Assembly: GCA_016214985.1 (NCBI GenBank)
Contig: JACRMM010000009.1
Coordinates: forward strand, 1 to 58,531
Direction of reading: 5' to 3'
DNA: 58,531 nucleotides
Origin: Deltaproteobacteria bacterium
Lineage (GTDB): Bacteria; Desulfobacterota; Deferrisomatia; Deferrisomatales; JACRMM01
In this document: positions 7,859 to 15,628 of the stretch, in pieces
Layout: each line of letters opens with the position of its first letter
Position numbering within the stretch: the stretch's first letter is position 1
The notes under the pieces: generated by a model
What the model saw: the letters and a program-made list of their open reading frames with translations, nothing else
What the model was told of the DNA's origin: nothing
The model's database searches: none
Made by a program: the position numbers and the translations under genes

Positions 7859-8446
7859 ATGCCTCTTCCCTCTCAGACCAACGGCAAGCTCACCTACGCG
7901 GATTACGTCAGCTGGCCGGAGGGGGAGCGCTGGGAGCTCATCGACGGCGAGGCGTACGACATGACCCCGGCGCCGACGTCGCGGCACCAGAGGATCTCGG
8001 GCAGGCTCTTCTTCGTGCTCGAAGGCGCACTTCGCGGGAGCCCTTGCGTTCCCTTCTACGCCCCCGTGAACGTGGTCCTCTCCGAGGTCGACGTCGTGCA
8101 GCCCGACATGCTGGTCGTGTGCGACCGCGACAAGATCACACCGGACTGCATTCGCGGCGTGCCAGACTTGGTTGTCGAGATCCTCTCGCCGTCGACTGCC
8201 CTGAAGGACCGCCGCTCCAAGAAGCACCTCTACGAGCGCTCGGGGGTGCGCGAGTACTTGATCGTCGAGCCGGAGGCCCGCTACGTGGAGCGCTTCGCCC
8301 TGGAGGCGGGGGGGTCGTTTGGGATGGGGGAGATCTTCGGCCCCCCCGAGGTCCTGGCGCTCAAGAGCCTCCAGGGCATCGAGCTCGCGCTCTCCGATAT
8401 CTTCGAACCTGACATCGTCCCTTCGGGCTCCGGGCCGCCTCGCTGA
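7859..8446 (+). CDS. Uma2 family (DUF820) putative nuclease
   Basis: 195 aa of the Uma2/DUF820 family, with the PD-(D/E)XK nuclease fold. Visible family features are the N-terminal TYADYVSWPEGERWELIDGE, then VDVVQPDMLVVCD, the core VPDLVVEILSPST, and KKHLYERSGVREYLIVEP, where the active-site Asp, Glu and Lys of the family normally lie. No biological role is established for most members; they are abundant, multi-copy and mobile-looking in many genomes. The last codons and stop lie in a strong hairpin (8432-8454). A decayed relative occurs at 9835-9918. Confidence 0.85.
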   Translation: MPLPSQTNGKLTYADYVSWPEGERWELIDGEAYDMTPAPTSRHQRISGRLFFVLEGALRGSPCVPFYAPVNVVLSEVDVVQPDMLVVCDRDKITPDCIRGVPDLVVEILSPSTALKDRRSKKHLYERSGVREYLIVEPEARYVERFALEAGGSFGMGEIFGPPEVLALKSLQGIELALSDIFEPDIVPSGSGPPR

Positions 8447-8454
8447 GGCGGCCC
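8432..8454. repeat. Perfect inverted repeat at the end of the Uma2 gene
   Basis: GGGCCGCCTC at 8432-8441 pairs with GAGGCGGCCC at 8445-8454 around a 3-base loop, overlapping the Uma2 stop. There is no T-tract, so it is not a typical intrinsic terminator, though it could block 3' exonucleases. The core CCGCCTCGCTGAGGCGG recurs at 9907-9923 at the end of the Uma2 remnant. Confidence 0.7.
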
Positions 8455-8493
8455 CCGCCACCAGCGCCAACGTGTGGGGTTTGGGGACGTTGG

Positions 8494-8594
8494 GTGTCGT
8501 GCAGCATGTGATGGCCCGCGGGATCGAGGGGCGTCCGATATTCCGTGACGATCGCGCCCACGAGGAATTTCTGCGCCGTTTGGGAAGGACTTGA
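8494..8594 (+). pseudogene. Fragment of a REP-associated tyrosine transposase (RAYT)
   Basis: This frame reads VVQHVMARGIEGRPIFRDD followed by RAHEEFLRRLG and a stop. This matches the N-terminal part of RAYT/Y1 transposases (typically VxHHVMARGxExRxIFRDDxDRxxFLxRL). Only about 35 residues remain; the HUH motif and catalytic tyrosine are absent. It is a dead remnant lying against the Uma2 gene. Confidence 0.7.
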
Positions 8595-8647
8595 GGACGC
8601 CAGTTTCCCGCCCGTGGCAGCGTACGTCCAACGTACGAACGTGCCCG

Positions 8648-9523
8648 TTACTTCCACCACGGATAGAACGGCGGCATCGCACTCGCCTTGCCGGTGAACC
8701 GCGGGTCGCGCTTCTCCAGGAACGCATCCACGCCTTCCTTGCCGTCGCCGAGGCTGGTGTAGAACATCGCCAACGATTCCACCTTGTGGGCTTCGACGGG
8801 ATGCTGCTCCGCGTGATTGCGCATCAGCATCTGCCGCATGAGCGCGAGAGATACCGGCGAGCGATTGGCGATGCAACGACGGGCAAGCTTCATCGCCTCG
8901 TCGAGCAGTTGCTCCGCGGGCACCACGTTGCGCACGAGCCGGCCGCGGTGCGCTTCGGCGGCATCGATGATGTCGCCGCTGTATACCCACTCCAATGCCT
9001 GCTGGAGGCCGACGAGCCTGGGCAGGAACCAAGTGGAGCAGGCCTCCGGCGCCACACCGATCTTGCCGAACACGAAACCGATTCGCGCTTTCTCGGAGGC
9101 GATGCGGAAATCCATCGCAAGCGTCATGGTGGCGCCGACGCCCACCGCCGCGCCGTTGATGGCAGCGATCACCGGTTTCTTGCATTCGTAGATCGCCAGC
9201 GTGACGCGGCCGCCCGTGTCGCGCACGCCGTCGCAGATGGCGGGATCGTCCAGTCGTTCGTGCATGTCCTGCATGGTCGGTCGCAGCGATTCGTCGAGGC
9301 CGAACACGTTCGCTGAAGACGACAGATCCATGCCTGCACAGAAGGCGCGGCCATTGCCGGTGACGATGATGGCACGCACGGCGTCGTCTTCGCTGGCGGT
9401 GCGAAATGTCTGCTCGAGTTCGTTCGCCATGGTCACGGTGAAGGCGTTGAGCTGCTCCGGACGATTCAGGCTCACGACGAGCACGCCCTCGTCGAGACGG
9501 GTTTCGAGGGTGGTTAGCGACAT
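8648..9523 (-). CDS. Enoyl-CoA hydratase/isomerase family protein (crotonase fold)
   Basis: 291 aa. Crotonase-fold enzymes hydrate or isomerise enoyl-CoA thioesters. The family features are LNRPEQLNAFT, the oxyanion-hole segment GNGRAFCAGMDLSS, and PVIAAINGAAVGVGATMTLAMDFRIAS followed by FGKIGVAPEACSTWFLPRLVG, where the second catalytic acidic residue normally lies. Length is normal. The start ATG 9523 follows AGGAG with 7 bases between. A promoter candidate lies at 9562-9589. Codon choice looks less GC-biased than its neighbours (more gat, gcg, cga), hinting at separate acquisition. It is in the same area as the broken acyl-CoA dehydrogenase, so both may have belonged to one acyl-CoA degradation set; substrate unknown. 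Confidence 0.9.
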   Translation of the reverse strand: MSLTTLETRLDEGVLVVSLNRPEQLNAFTVTMANELEQTFRTASEDDAVRAIIVTGNGRAFCAGMDLSSSANVFGLDESLRPTMQDMHERLDDPAICDGVRDTGGRVTLAIYECKKPVIAAINGAAVGVGATMTLAMDFRIASEKARIGFVFGKIGVAPEACSTWFLPRLVGLQQALEWVYSGDIIDAAEAHRGRLVRNVVPAEQLLDEAMKLARRCIANRSPVSLALMRQMLMRNHAEQHPVEAHKVESLAMFYTSLGDGKEGVDAFLEKRDPRFTGKASAMPPFYPWWK

Positions 9524-9561
9524 AGGAGGACTCCTAGTTTTCTGAAGTCAACGATAGGAAG

Positions 9562-9589
9562 TTGCTACCCGCCCGTCCCGCCGATTCAA
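9562..9589 (-). promoter_or_regulatory. Possible promoter of the enoyl-CoA hydratase gene
   Basis: On the minus strand TTGAAT (9589-9584) and TAGCAA (9567-9562) are 16 bp apart, giving a start near 9555 and a leader of about 30 bases before ATG 9523. Confidence 0.4.
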
Positions 9590-9724
9590 GTCCGAGAAGA
9601 CCGGCGCCGCCCCCTGAGGACCGAGTTGGAACGTACGCGCTCGTTTCTGTGGGCGTCAACGGGATTCTGGGCAGGCCCGGCCGGGTATCGAGGCGAAGTG
9701 GCCCTGAAGTGGCGCCATTACGAG

Positions 9725-9837
9725 GAGCGGCATCATCACCTCCTCAATTGTCCCTCGACCCGCCACGCCGCGTTCGTCCTCGAAACGGCGCCTCGCCGCT
9801 CTTCTCTCCGGTCGTTCGGCCGCCGCGGCGACCGACG
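9725..9837 (+). repeat. Uma2-upstream repeat, copy B
   Basis: Aligns with 7672-7779 (shared GAGCGGCAT at the left, CTCGAAACG in the middle, GGCGACCGA at the right). It runs directly into the Uma2 remnant at 9835. Confidence 0.7.
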
Positions 9838-9918
9838 CCCTGTGTCCCCTGCTCCGCCGCCGTCGTGGTCCTCCCCGAAGTCGCCGCCTTCCCCTCGGGG
9901 CCAGAGCCGCCTCGCTGA
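9835..9918 (+). pseudogene. Uma2 gene remnant (internally deleted)
   Basis: The frame reads TPCVPCSAAVVVLPEVAA then FPSGPEPPR and a stop. This matches two separate parts of the intact Uma2 protein at 7859-8446: SPCVPFYAPVNVVLSEVD (middle) and VPSGSGPPR-stop (C-terminus). The N-terminal 60 codons and the nuclease core between the two blocks are missing. With the upstream repeat and the stop-codon hairpin also preserved, this is a deletion derivative of a whole Uma2 cassette. Confidence 0.65.
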
Positions 9919-9966
9919 GGCGGAGGCCCTCCGCTACCGCCTTCCGAACCGCCCGGGCAGCCGACC

Positions 9967-11601
9967 TTACCCCCGGCGCGGGAGCATCCCGATGAGGTGG
10001 CTCGCCTGCCCCTTGGTGAGCCCCCCAGGCAGTTGGAGCTTGCGCTCGCGCAGGAGTTGGAGCTGCTTCTCCGAGGCCGGCTCCCGCCGCCAGCGCCCAT
10101 GCCGGAAGAGGAGCGGCACTGCCTCGGCGCAGCGGCTCTCCACGTAGGCGTCGGCCGCGCGCACGGCGGCGCAAGGGTCCGAAGCCCGGCCGATCTCCTC
10201 CTCCGCGCCGCCGCGGCGCGCCACCGCCTCCCAGCTCCCCAGGATGTCGAGGGTCACGGTCACAGCATCACCCCCGGGCAGGCTCAGCCGGTACCCCCCG
10301 GAACCGAGCGACGCCCACGCCAGGCGGGTGCAGTCCACGAGTTCCGCCGGGGTCGCCAGGTCGAAGAGATCCACCCGGGTGCACCGGTAGCGCAGGTCGT
10401 CCAGGGAGGTCGCGAGGTCGGTGCGCACCCAGGGGCGGTTTTCCTCGGCCCACCGAAAGGCTTCCCAGGCGTCGTCCGTCGTGTGTCCGGCGAGGTCGAA
10501 CGCGGCAGGGAGGCCGAAGAGCGTCGGCAGCGTGACGAGCCGGTGGCTTCGGCTCGCGTCGACGATGTCGACCACCGTGACGTCGTCCTTGCCGGGGTGC
10601 AGGCGGGTACCGCGGCCGATCATCTGGGTGTAGAGGAGCGTGGACTTGGTGGGCCGGGCCAGGAGGATCCCCGACACCGAGGGTTCGTCGTACCCCTCGG
10701 TGAGAACCATGCAGTTGGTGAGAACCCGGAGGCTCCCCTCCCGGAAGGCGGCGAGCGTCGCCTCTCGGTCCGGCCGCGGGGTCTCGCCCGTGACCGCTGC
10801 CGAGGGGATACCGGCCCTACCGAAGGCCTCCGCCAGGTGCTGGGCGTGTGCCACGTCAACGCAGAAACACAGGGTCTGGCGGCCGTCGAGCCGATCGCGG
10901 TAGACCCGGACGACGAGGTCGTTTCGTTCCTGCACGTTCACGGCGCGCGAGAGGTGCGACGTGACGAAGTCCCCGAGCCGGGTCTTCACGCCGGTGAGGT
11001 CCACGTCGGTCTCCACGCGATAGGCCGCCAGCGGCGCGAGGTATCCGGCGCGGACCATCTCGGGCAGGGCCCGGGAAAAGGAGATCTCCTCGAAGACGCC
11101 ATCGAGGCCCTGGCCGTCGCCGCGCTTCGGGGTCGCGGTGAAGCCGACCAGGAGGCGTTTCGTGTCGGGCTCGAAGACGCCGAAGTGCTCGAGCGTGCGC
11201 CGGTAGGTCTCGGCCGTGGCGTGGTGGGCCTCGTCGACGACGATCAGGTAGAACTGGTCCGGGTCGAGCCGGCCGATCCGTCCCGAGCCGGCCCTGCCGA
11301 GCGTGGGTACGCTCGCGACGACCACATCGCTCTCGGGCCCGGCGTGGCGGCCGGCCTGCTCCACGTCGACGGAAAGCTCCGGGTTCGCCCGCAGGATCTT
11401 GTCGCGGGCCTGGTCGAGGAGCTCCTCGCGGTGGGCGAGCACGAGCATCCGCTTCTTCATCCGGAAGAAGCGCGGGAACTCGGCGAAGATGACGGTCTTG
11501 CCCGTGCCCGTCGGCAGGCACACGAGCTGGCGGCGCACTCCGGCCCGGTAGCGCTCGCCCAGGGCCTTCAGGCACTCCCGCTGGTAGTCGCGGAGCAGCA
11601 T
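9967..11601 (-). CDS. Superfamily 2 DEAD/DEAH-type helicase
   Basis: 544 aa, starting at MLLRDYQRECLKAL, a typical Q-motif-like start of ResIII/DEAH helicases. Motifs in order are Walker A PTGTGKT (about 31-37), VLAHREELLDQ (motif Ia), DEAHH (motif II), GFTATP (motif III), a C-terminal domain with TNCMVLTEGYDEP, and QMIGRGTRLH (motif VI). The last 150 residues form a separate domain ending in a SAP-like helical segment (EKQLQLLRERKLQLPGGLTKGQASHLI). It probably unwinds or translocates on DNA or RNA; no partner methylase or nuclease gene is adjacent, so it is not clearly part of a restriction system. Longer upstream extension in the same frame overlaps the divergent HlyD gene and is not credible. 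Confidence 0.85.
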   Translation of the reverse strand: MLLRDYQRECLKALGERYRAGVRRQLVCLPTGTGKTVIFAEFPRFFRMKKRMLVLAHREELLDQARDKILRANPELSVDVEQAGRHAGPESDVVVASVPTLGRAGSGRIGRLDPDQFYLIVVDEAHHATAETYRRTLEHFGVFEPDTKRLLVGFTATPKRGDGQGLDGVFEEISFSRALPEMVRAGYLAPLAAYRVETDVDLTGVKTRLGDFVTSHLSRAVNVQERNDLVVRVYRDRLDGRQTLCFCVDVAHAQHLAEAFGRAGIPSAAVTGETPRPDREATLAAFREGSLRVLTNCMVLTEGYDEPSVSGILLARPTKSTLLYTQMIGRGTRLHPGKDDVTVVDIVDASRSHRLVTLPTLFGLPAAFDLAGHTTDDAWEAFRWAEENRPWVRTDLATSLDDLRYRCTRVDLFDLATPAELVDCTRLAWASLGSGGYRLSLPGGDAVTVTLDILGSWEAVARRGGAEEEIGRASDPCAAVRAADAYVESRCAEAVPLLFRHGRWRREPASEKQLQLLRERKLQLPGGLTKGQASHLIGMLPRRG

Positions 11602-11734
11602 GACCGAAGTATACGGGCGTGGCTTTCCGGCGGGGAAGGGCAAAGGGGGCCGTCCCGGGCCGCAATCCTGTACGGCCTGGGGCCGTTGGAGGTACCCTGG
11701 CGCCTGCTCCATCCCCATTTGCAGGAACGAAGGC

Positions 11735-12787
11735 ATGGAACGAAGACGCAAAGGAGCGCTCGCCATCGCGCTCCTGGCCACCCTGGCCGGCGCGGGGATC
11801 TGGTACGTACGCGCGTACCGGCGGGCTCCGGCGTCCGCCTCCGTCGAGACCACGGGAACCGTGGAGGGGATCGAGACGAACATCGCGTCGAAGATCCCCG
11901 GCCGGCTCAGGACAGTGCGGTTCCGGGAGGGAGACCGGGTGAAGACCGGGGACCTGCTGGCCGAGCTCGAGGGCGCCGACCTCCAGGCCGCGCTCGGCCA
12001 GGCGCGCTCCGCGCAGGCGACGGCGCGGGCGGCGCTGGCAGCGGGCCGGGAGCGCATCGCGGCGGCCGCGGCCCAGGTCACGGTGGCGAGCGCCGACGTG
12101 GAGAGCGCCCGGGCTTCGGTGGCGGGCGCCCGGGCGCGGCTGGCACAGGCCGAGAGGGACCTGCGCCGGGACCGGGAGCTCTTCGGGAGCGGCCTCTTGA
12201 CGAAGGCGAGCCTCGAGGTGACAGAGACCGCCGGTCAGACCCGCGCCTCCGAGCGTGACGCCGCGGTGTCGGCCGTGGCGGCCGCGGCGGCCCGCCGGGA
12301 GGCCGCCCGGAAGGCCCTCGACGAGGCGAAGAGCCAGGTGAAGACGCTCGAGGCGAGGATCGCCGAGGCCCGGGACGCCGAGGCCCTCGCCCAGGCCCGG
12401 CTGGCCGACACCCGCATCCTCTCGCCCGTCGACGCCGTGGTCGAGTACCGGGCGCTGGAGCCCGGCGAGGTCGTGGGCCCGGGGCAGAGCATCCTGACCC
12501 TCATCGACCCGACCCACCTGTGGGTCCGCATCGACCTCGAGCAGCGGTTCCTGGGCGGAATCCGGGGCGGGCAGGCGGCTCAGATCGCCCTGGAAGGGGC
12601 GCCCGAGCACACCTTCCCCGCCGAGGTGATGGACATCGGCCAGGAGGGGGCGTTCGCCGTGGAGCGCGACGTGACCCGCGGCCGCCAGGACATCAAGACC
12701 TTCCGCACGCGCCTTCGGCTGCTGGGCGGTCAGGGCGTGCTCAAGCCCGGGATGACCGTGCTCGTCACGATCCCAGCGGCCCGGTAG
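11735..12787 (+). CDS. HlyD-family membrane fusion protein
   Basis: 350 aa periplasmic adaptor, with an N-terminal membrane anchor (ALAIALLATLAGAGIWYV, about residues 8-25), a first lipoyl half (TGTVEGIETNIASKIPGRL, FREGDRVKTGDLLAEL), a long Ala-rich coiled-coil hairpin (about 80-220), a second lipoyl half (ILSPVDAVVEYRALEPGEVV) and a beta-barrel. The start ATG 11735 follows AGGAACGAAGG. It is the first gene of a three-gene export system with the ATPase (gap 13 bp) and the permease. No outer membrane factor is adjacent; the one at 24271 belongs to another operon but could be shared (inference). Confidence 0.9.
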   Translation: MERRRKGALAIALLATLAGAGIWYVRAYRRAPASASVETTGTVEGIETNIASKIPGRLRTVRFREGDRVKTGDLLAELEGADLQAALGQARSAQATARAALAAGRERIAAAAAQVTVASADVESARASVAGARARLAQAERDLRRDRELFGSGLLTKASLEVTETAGQTRASERDAAVSAVAAAAARREAARKALDEAKSQVKTLEARIAEARDAEALAQARLADTRILSPVDAVVEYRALEPGEVVGPGQSILTLIDPTHLWVRIDLEQRFLGGIRGGQAAQIALEGAPEHTFPAEVMDIGQEGAFAVERDVTRGRQDIKTFRTRLRLLGGQGVLKPGMTVLVTIPAAR

Positions 12788-12800
12788 CGGACCCGACGCC

Positions 12801-13805
12801 ATGGCGGAGGCGGCGGTCGAGACGCGAGAGATCGCGAAGCGCTTCGGCGAGCTCTGGGCCGTCGATCGGGTGACGATCCGGGTGGACACCGGCGAGTTCT
12901 TCGGCTTCCTCGGCCCCAACGGCGCCGGGAAGAGCACGCTGATCCGCATGCTCACGACGCTCCACCGGCCCACCTCGGGCACGGCGAGCGTGGCCGGGTG
13001 GGACGTGGTCCGGGAGCCGGCCAGCGTCCGCCGGGCGATCGGGGTCGTGCCCCAGAACCTCTCCTCGGACCTGGACCTCACGGCCCGGGAGAACATCGAC
13101 ATCTACGGGAAGTTCTACGACGTGCCGCGCAAGGCGCGGCGGGACCGCACGGCCGCGCTCTTGGAGCGGGTCGGCCTCACGGCCAAGGCCGACGATCTCG
13201 TGGCCACCTACTCAGGCGGAATGCGCCGGCGGCTCGACATCGCCCGGGCGCTGATCCACCGCCCCTCGGTCCTGTTCCTCGACGAGCCGACCTCCGGGCT
13301 CGACCCCCAGAGCCGCCGGGTGGTTTGGGAGATGCTCCAGGGCCTCATGGCGGAGGACGGTCTGACGATCTTCCTCACCACCCACTACATGGAAGAGGCG
13401 GAGACGCTGTGCAGCCGGGTCGCCATCATCGACCACGGCTCGGTCATCGCCCTCGGCACGCCCGACGAGCTCAAGAGGGCCCTGCCGGGCAACGACACGG
13501 TCGGACTCACGGTGGGCGGTAGCGAGGAGGCGGCCCTGGAGGCCGTGCAGGCGGAGCCGTACGTGCGGAAGGCGGCGCGAGACGGCCGCAGCCTCAAGTG
13601 CTACGTGGACAACGGCGCCGAGGGCGCGCCGCTGCTCTTGCAGCTCCTGGACCGGCTGGGGATCACCGTGGAGTCGGTCGCGATCCACCGCCTGTCGCTG
13701 GAGGACGTGTTCATCCACCACACCGGGCGCGACCTCCGGGAGGAGGAGTCGAAGAAGGTGAGCCTGCTTATCGGGGCCGGGGTCCCGAGGCGGATGGGAG
13801 GGTAA
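12801..13805 (+). CDS. ABC transporter ATP-binding protein (DrrA/daunorubicin-resistance type)
   Basis: 334 aa, single ABC domain with Walker A GPNGAGKST (about 38-46), Q-loop VVPQN, signature YSGGMRRRL, Walker B VLFLDEPTSGLD and switch TTHYMEEAE. The C-terminal about 90 residues carry the DrrA-type regulatory extension (LSLEDVFIHHTGRDLREEE). It energises the ABC-2 permease that follows 6 bp downstream. Export of a drug, lipid or polyketide-like molecule is the family norm; the substrate is not deducible. Confidence 0.93.
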   Translation: MAEAAVETREIAKRFGELWAVDRVTIRVDTGEFFGFLGPNGAGKSTLIRMLTTLHRPTSGTASVAGWDVVREPASVRRAIGVVPQNLSSDLDLTARENIDIYGKFYDVPRKARRDRTAALLERVGLTAKADDLVATYSGGMRRRLDIARALIHRPSVLFLDEPTSGLDPQSRRVVWEMLQGLMAEDGLTIFLTTHYMEEAETLCSRVAIIDHGSVIALGTPDELKRALPGNDTVGLTVGGSEEAALEAVQAEPYVRKAARDGRSLKCYVDNGAEGAPLLLQLLDRLGITVESVAIHRLSLEDVFIHHTGRDLREEESKKVSLLIGAGVPRRMGG

Positions 13806-13811
13806 GGGGCC

Positions 13812-14927
13812 GTGCGGCGCGTGCTGGCGGTGATCGAACGGGATGTGCGGAAGTTCTCCCGAAACCCGGTGATCATGCTCATGGCCGTGATCATGCCAAT
13901 CCTCTACCTCGTGATCCTGGGTAACTCCTTCCAAGGCACCCTCAAGGGGCTGCCCGTCGCCCTCGTGAACCAGGACGCGGGAGAGGGGGGGCGGCGGCTG
14001 AACGAGGTGATCGCCGCAGTGGAGGCCGGCCCGAAGACGGTCCGAGTCGTTCGCCTCGCCGACCCGGGGGCGGCGGTGGCCGGGGTGCGAGAGGGCCGGT
14101 TCAAGGCGGCGATCCTGGTGCCCGCCGACTTTTCCCGGCGCATGGCCCTGGGAACCGGGCCGGAGGTGGGCCTCTTCGTGGACAACACCGATGCGATCTC
14201 GGCCAACTCAGTCACCGCGGCCCTCACCTCGGCGGTAGGCGGCCTCGGGGAGGCCTTCGTGCCGGTGCGGCCCGATGGGAGCCGGGTCGCCCCTCGCCGT
14301 GTGGACCTCTACCGAAGCGTGGACTACGACCAGACTCTCGTTCCCGGCGTGGTCGTCATGGCGATCTTCATGGGCACCATGATCACGGGCGTCTTCAACC
14401 TGGTCATGGACCGCTTCCTGGGCACGGAAGAGTCGATCCTCCTGACGCCGGTGACCAAGGCCGACATCGTCGTGGGCCTCGTGGTGGCGGGGTTCCTCGT
14501 CACCCTGGCCATGGCCACGATCGTGCTCGTGGCGAGCGTCGCCATCACCCGCCTGCCGGTCGACGTGAGCCCCAGCCGGATCGGCGCCCTCTGGGCCATC
14601 CTGAGCCTGGCGACCCTCGGGCTCCTCTCCATGATGTTCCTTCTGCTCGGCCGGGCGACCCACCCGAGGATGGTCGGCGTCATATCGGGCTTTCTGAACG
14701 TGATCCTCTTCTTCCCCTCGGGCGCGGTCTATCCGGTCGAGAGCTTTCCGGGATGGCTCCGGACCTTCTCCGGAATCAACCCGGAGTACTACGCGGTGCA
14801 CGCCTTGAAGGCGATCCTCATCAAGGCGAGCCCCCTCTCCGCGGTCGCCCGCGACGTCGGATTCCTCGCCGCGTTCACCGCGGCGACGCTCACCCTCGCC
14901 GTCGTGTCCTTCCGGCGCCGGCTGTGA
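13812..14927 (+). CDS. ABC-2 type transporter permease
   Basis: 371 aa starting with GTG. One N-terminal transmembrane segment (VIMLMAVIMPILYLVILGN), a large extracytoplasmic domain (about 45-180), then five hydrophobic segments (VVVMAIFMGTMITGVF, VVAGFLVTLAMATIVLVA, LWAILSLATLGLLSMMFLLL, VISGFLNVILFFPSGAVYP, VGFLAAFTAATLTLAVV), the YhhJ/DrrB ABC-2 layout. It is the third gene of the hlyD-ATPase-permease operon. Its stop is 2 bp from the stop of the convergent response regulator gene; no terminator hairpin is visible between them. Confidence 0.92.
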   Translation: MRRVLAVIERDVRKFSRNPVIMLMAVIMPILYLVILGNSFQGTLKGLPVALVNQDAGEGGRRLNEVIAAVEAGPKTVRVVRLADPGAAVAGVREGRFKAAILVPADFSRRMALGTGPEVGLFVDNTDAISANSVTAALTSAVGGLGEAFVPVRPDGSRVAPRRVDLYRSVDYDQTLVPGVVVMAIFMGTMITGVFNLVMDRFLGTEESILLTPVTKADIVVGLVVAGFLVTLAMATIVLVASVAITRLPVDVSPSRIGALWAILSLATLGLLSMMFLLLGRATHPRMVGVISGFLNVILFFPSGAVYPVESFPGWLRTFSGINPEYYAVHALKAILIKASPLSAVARDVGFLAAFTAATLTLAVVSFRRRL

Positions 14928-14929
14928 AC

Positions 14930-15628
14930 CTATCGCTCCAGCTTGTACCCCACCTGGCGCACCGTCTGGAGATGACGGGGGTTGGCCGGATCGGCCTCGA
15001 TCTTCTGCCGGAGCGACCGGATGAAGTTGTCGACGGTGCGCACCGTGCCCTCGAAGCCCCACCCCCACACCTGCTCCAAGATCTGCTCCCGCGTGAACGG
15101 GCGGCCCGGAGCGCGGGCGAGAAGCAGGAGGAGGTCGAACTCCTTGGCCGAAAGAGCCACCTCTCCCCCGGCGACTGCGACCCGCCGGCACCGGGGATCG
15201 ACCTCGACGGTGCCGAACCGGATCGCCGGGGCCCCGTCCCGCTCGCCCCGGCGACGCCGCAGGAGCACCTCCACCCGGGCCAGGAGCTCCGGCAGTTCGA
15301 AGGGTTTGCCCAGGTAGTCGTCGGCACCGAGGCGCAGCCCCTCTACCTTGTCCGAGGTCTTGCCCCGCGCAGAGAGGATGAGCACCGGGACGGCTTCCGT
15401 GCGCGCCCTGAGCTCAGCCAGGATCTCAAGGCCGCTCAGGCCCGGGAGCATGAGGTCCAGAACAATCACGTCCGGGCGGGCATCGAAGGCTTGGGCGAGG
15501 CCCTCTTCGCCGTCGGCGGCCGTGACGACGCGGTAGCCCTGGAGCGAGAAGTTCATGGAGAGCCCTTCGCGCAGCGACCGGTCGTCCTCGATCACGAGAA
15601 TCGTGGGCCGCCGCCCATTGCCGCTCAC
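14930..15628 (-). CDS. OmpR/PhoB-family response regulator
   Basis: 232 aa with a receiver domain (acidic pair EDD at about 14-16, phospho-acceptor in VIVLDLMLPGLSG, KPF Lys) and a C-terminal winged helix (LSAKEFDLLLLLARAPGRPF, VRTVDNFIRSLRQKIE, VGYKLER). It binds DNA as a phosphorylation-driven dimer. GTG 15628 overlaps the TGA of the upstream kinase gene (GTGA), so the two are translationally coupled and form a pair. Targets are unknown; the nearest candidate is the convergent export operon. Confidence 0.93.
   Translation of the reverse strand: MSGNGRRPTILVIEDDRSLREGLSMNFSLQGYRVVTAADGEEGLAQAFDARPDVIVLDLMLPGLSGLEILAELRARTEAVPVLILSARGKTSDKVEGLRLGADDYLGKPFELPELLARVEVLLRRRRGERDGAPAIRFGTVEVDPRCRRVAVAGGEVALSAKEFDLLLLLARAPGRPFTREQILEQVWGWGFEGTVRTVDNFIRSLRQKIEADPANPRHLQTVRQVGYKLER

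Larger units (their letters stand above)
9524..9966. other. Decayed intergenic region with repeat and Uma2 remnant
   Basis: No intact gene is seen. The region holds a promoter candidate for the enoyl-CoA hydratase (9562-9589), repeat copy B (9725-9837), a Uma2 remnant (9835-9918) and a CCGCCTC/GAGGCGG hairpin (9907-9923). Confidence 0.6.

Noticed and set aside
9967..11601. Helicase as the R subunit of a restriction system
   Set aside because: No methylase or specificity subunit gene is nearby and no nuclease motif is visible in the C-terminal part.
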